Part shown: positions 42,745 through 44,010 of the stretch, in pieces
Layout of the letters: every line of letters begins with the position of its first letter
How positions within the stretch are numbered: position 1 is the first letter of the stretch
Assembly: GCA_016928975.1 (NCBI GenBank)
Contig: JAFGJR010000229.1
Coordinates: forward strand, 1-44,010
Length of the DNA stretch: 44,010 nt
Direction: 5' to 3'
Source of the DNA: Sedimentisphaerales bacterium
Lineage (GTDB): Bacteria > Planctomycetota > Phycisphaerae > Sedimentisphaerales > SG8-4
The notes under the pieces: model-generated
The model's database searches: none
What the model saw: only the letters and a program-made list of their open reading frames with translations
What the model was told of the DNA's origin: nothing
Program-made: the position numbers and the translations under genes

Positions 42745-44010
42745 TCAGACAACGATATTCACCAGTCTCGACTTGATCACGATCACCTTCTTCGGCGCCT
42801 TGCCCGCCAAAGCAGCGACGACCTTCTCGTTCGCGAGCGCCTCCTGCCGGATGTACTGCTCCTCCGACTCGGCGGGCACAACGATGCGGTCCTTGACCTT
42901 GCCGTTGATCTGAACCGCCAGCTCCACCTGCTTCTCGCGCGCGAGTTCCGCGTCATATCGCGGCCATGGCTCGTGCGCAAGGCTCCGGGTGTGCCCCAGG
43001 CGCTGCCAGAGCTCCTCCGCGATGTGCGGCGCGAACGGCGACAGGATCAAGAGGAACGGCTCCATGACCGACCGGGGCCTGACCTCCAGCCGGCTGAGAT
43101 GGTTGACAAGGATCATCATCGCGCTGATGGCCGTGTTGAAGCCATACGTCTCGACGTCGCCGTCGACTTTCTTGATCGTCTGGTGCAGCAGGCGCAGCGT
43201 CTCTTCATCCGGCGTCGCATCCTGGATCGCGCCGGCCAGCTCGCCCGTCTCCTCATTGACAGCCAGCCGCCACGTCTTCTGGAGGAATCGATAGACACCC
43301 TGCACGCCCTGCATGTTCCACGGTTTCATCGCCTCCAGCGGGCCCATGAACATCTCGTACAGCCGCATCGAATCGGCGCCGTATTCCTCGATCACCCGGT
43401 CCGGGTTCACCACGTTGCCCCGCGACTTGCTCATCTTCTGCCCGTCTTCGCCCAGGATCATGCCCTGGTTGATCAATTTCTGGAAGGGCTCCTTCGTGCT
43501 CACGTAGCCCCGGTCGTAGAGGAATTTGTGCCAGAACCGTGAGTACAGAAGGTGCAGGACCGCATGCTCCGCACCGCCGATGTACAGATCGACCGGCATC
43601 CAGTACTTCTCTTTCGCCGGGTCCCACGAGCGACCCAAATTGCGAGGATCCAGGTATCGCAGGTAGTACCAGCAACTTCCCGCCCATTGCGGCATCGTAT
43701 TCGTTTCCCGCTTCGCCCTCGTGCCATCGGGGAGCGTGATGTTGACCCACTCGGTCGCTTTCGCCAGCGGCGATTCTCCCGTTCCCGGCGGCCTGTAATC
43801 TTCCACCTCGGGCAGCTTCAGCGGCAACTCGTCCTCCGACAGCCCGATGACCCGGCCATCCTCCGTGTGCACGACTGGAAACGGCTCGCCCCAATACCTC
43901 TGCCGGCTGAACAGCCAATCGCGAAGCTTGTAGTTCACCGCGCGATGTCCCAGGCCACGCTCGGCCAGCCAGGCGGTGATCTTCTCCTTGAACTCCGCGG
44001 TGGGCAGGCC
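42745..44010 (-). CDS. leuS: Leucyl-tRNA synthetase, N-terminal part outside the window
   Basis: The frame is open to the window edge, so only the last 421 residues are seen. They contain LRDWLFSRQRYWGEPFPVV, the zinc/insert region, GGAEHAVLHLLYSRFWHKF, the KMSKS motif in DGQKMSKSRGNVVNP, the anticodon-binding domain (ILSPFAPHIAEELW) and the C-terminal domain (VQINGKVKDRIVVP). LeuS charges tRNA-Leu. The visible part reads as intact. It heads a minus-strand operon with the CYTH, kdsA and radical SAM genes. Confidence 0.95.
   Translation of the reverse strand, partial: GLPTAEFKEKITAWLAERGLGHRAVNYKLRDWLFSRQRYWGEPFPVVHTEDGRVIGLSEDELPLKLPEVEDYRPPGTGESPLAKATEWVNITLPDGTRAKRETNTMPQWAGSCWYYLRYLDPRNLGRSWDPAKEKYWMPVDLYIGGAEHAVLHLLYSRFWHKFLYDRGYVSTKEPFQKLINQGMILGEDGQKMSKSRGNVVNPDRVIEEYGADSMRLYEMFMGPLEAMKPWNMQGVQGVYRFLQKTWRLAVNEETGELAGAIQDATPDEETLRLLHQTIKKVDGDVETYGFNTAISAMMILVNHLSRLEVRPRSVMEPFLLILSPFAPHIAEELWQRLGHTRSLAHEPWPRYDAELAREKQVELAVQINGKVKDRIVVPAESEEQYIRQEALANEKVVAALAGKAPKKVIVIKSRLVNIVV

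Noticed and set aside
1..44010. tRNA or rRNA genes
   Set aside because: No T-arm (GGTTCGAAT-like) with a matching acceptor stem and no rRNA signature was found by eye; a tRNAscan-SE or Infernal run would settle this.

Overview
The window looks like chromosomal DNA from a Gram-negative member of the Planctomycetota, most likely Phycisphaerae or a relative. The grounds are circumstantial: GC of roughly 60%, a Tat-lipoprotein sulfatase, Tat-exported Gfo/Idh/MocA oxidoreductase, two DUF1080 proteins, a URO-D-family protein, a DksA-like protein without a full zinc site, and kdsA plus a WbpM/CapD-type dehydratase, which imply LPS-like surface glycans. No rRNA, tRNA, CRISPR array, prophage or intact insertion sequence was seen.

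Layout. 1-8.5 kb (+): the end of a sodium/solute symporter, a broken copy of a galactokinase-like gene, an inserted zinc-metallopeptidase gene, a full galactokinase-like gene, pyrK and pyrD (dihydroorotate oxidation), a sulfatase and an M14 carboxypeptidase. 8.5-11.7 kb (-): an HD-domain protein, a frameshifted membrane protein with an M50-like motif and a likely beta-propeller, and an overlapping small protein/nucleotidyltransferase pair resembling a toxin-antitoxin module. 11.9-17 kb (+): a probable sugar-degradation set (URO-D family, Gfo/Idh/MocA, DUF1080 fused to a TIM-barrel isomerase), then two small genes. 17.1-17.9 kb (-): a DUF1080 lipoprotein. 18.2-25.9 kb (+): a SirB1-like/TPR protein, coaE, rho with an intrinsic terminator, valS and a bifunctional-nuclease-family gene. 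25.9-27.5 kb (-): a TPR lipoprotein and lspA. 27.6-38.7 kb (+): gpmI, a tiny ORF overlapping mutL, mutL, btuF-btuC-btuD-like transporter genes, a DksA-like gene, yacG, a membrane protein and a WbpM/CapD-type dehydratase. 38.7-44 kb (-): leuS (cut by the edge), a CYTH protein, kdsA, a radical SAM protein, a small conserved-looking protein and xerC with its terminator.

The housekeeping blocks are tightly packed, with 1-20 base overlaps that suggest coupled translation (mutL/btuF, btuC/btuD, kdsA/radical SAM). The most unusual signals are: (1) the kinase-start duplication around an inserted peptidase gene; (2) self-complementary intergenic arrays built from 9-base units at two loci and 7-base units at a third; (3) a 26-codon ORF with a strong ribosome-binding site running into mutL; (4) a frameshift just before a metallopeptidase-like motif; and (5) a small protein/nucleotidyltransferase pair with a promoter placed to give a leaderless transcript. 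No single undescribed multi-gene system was proven; these are the leads.
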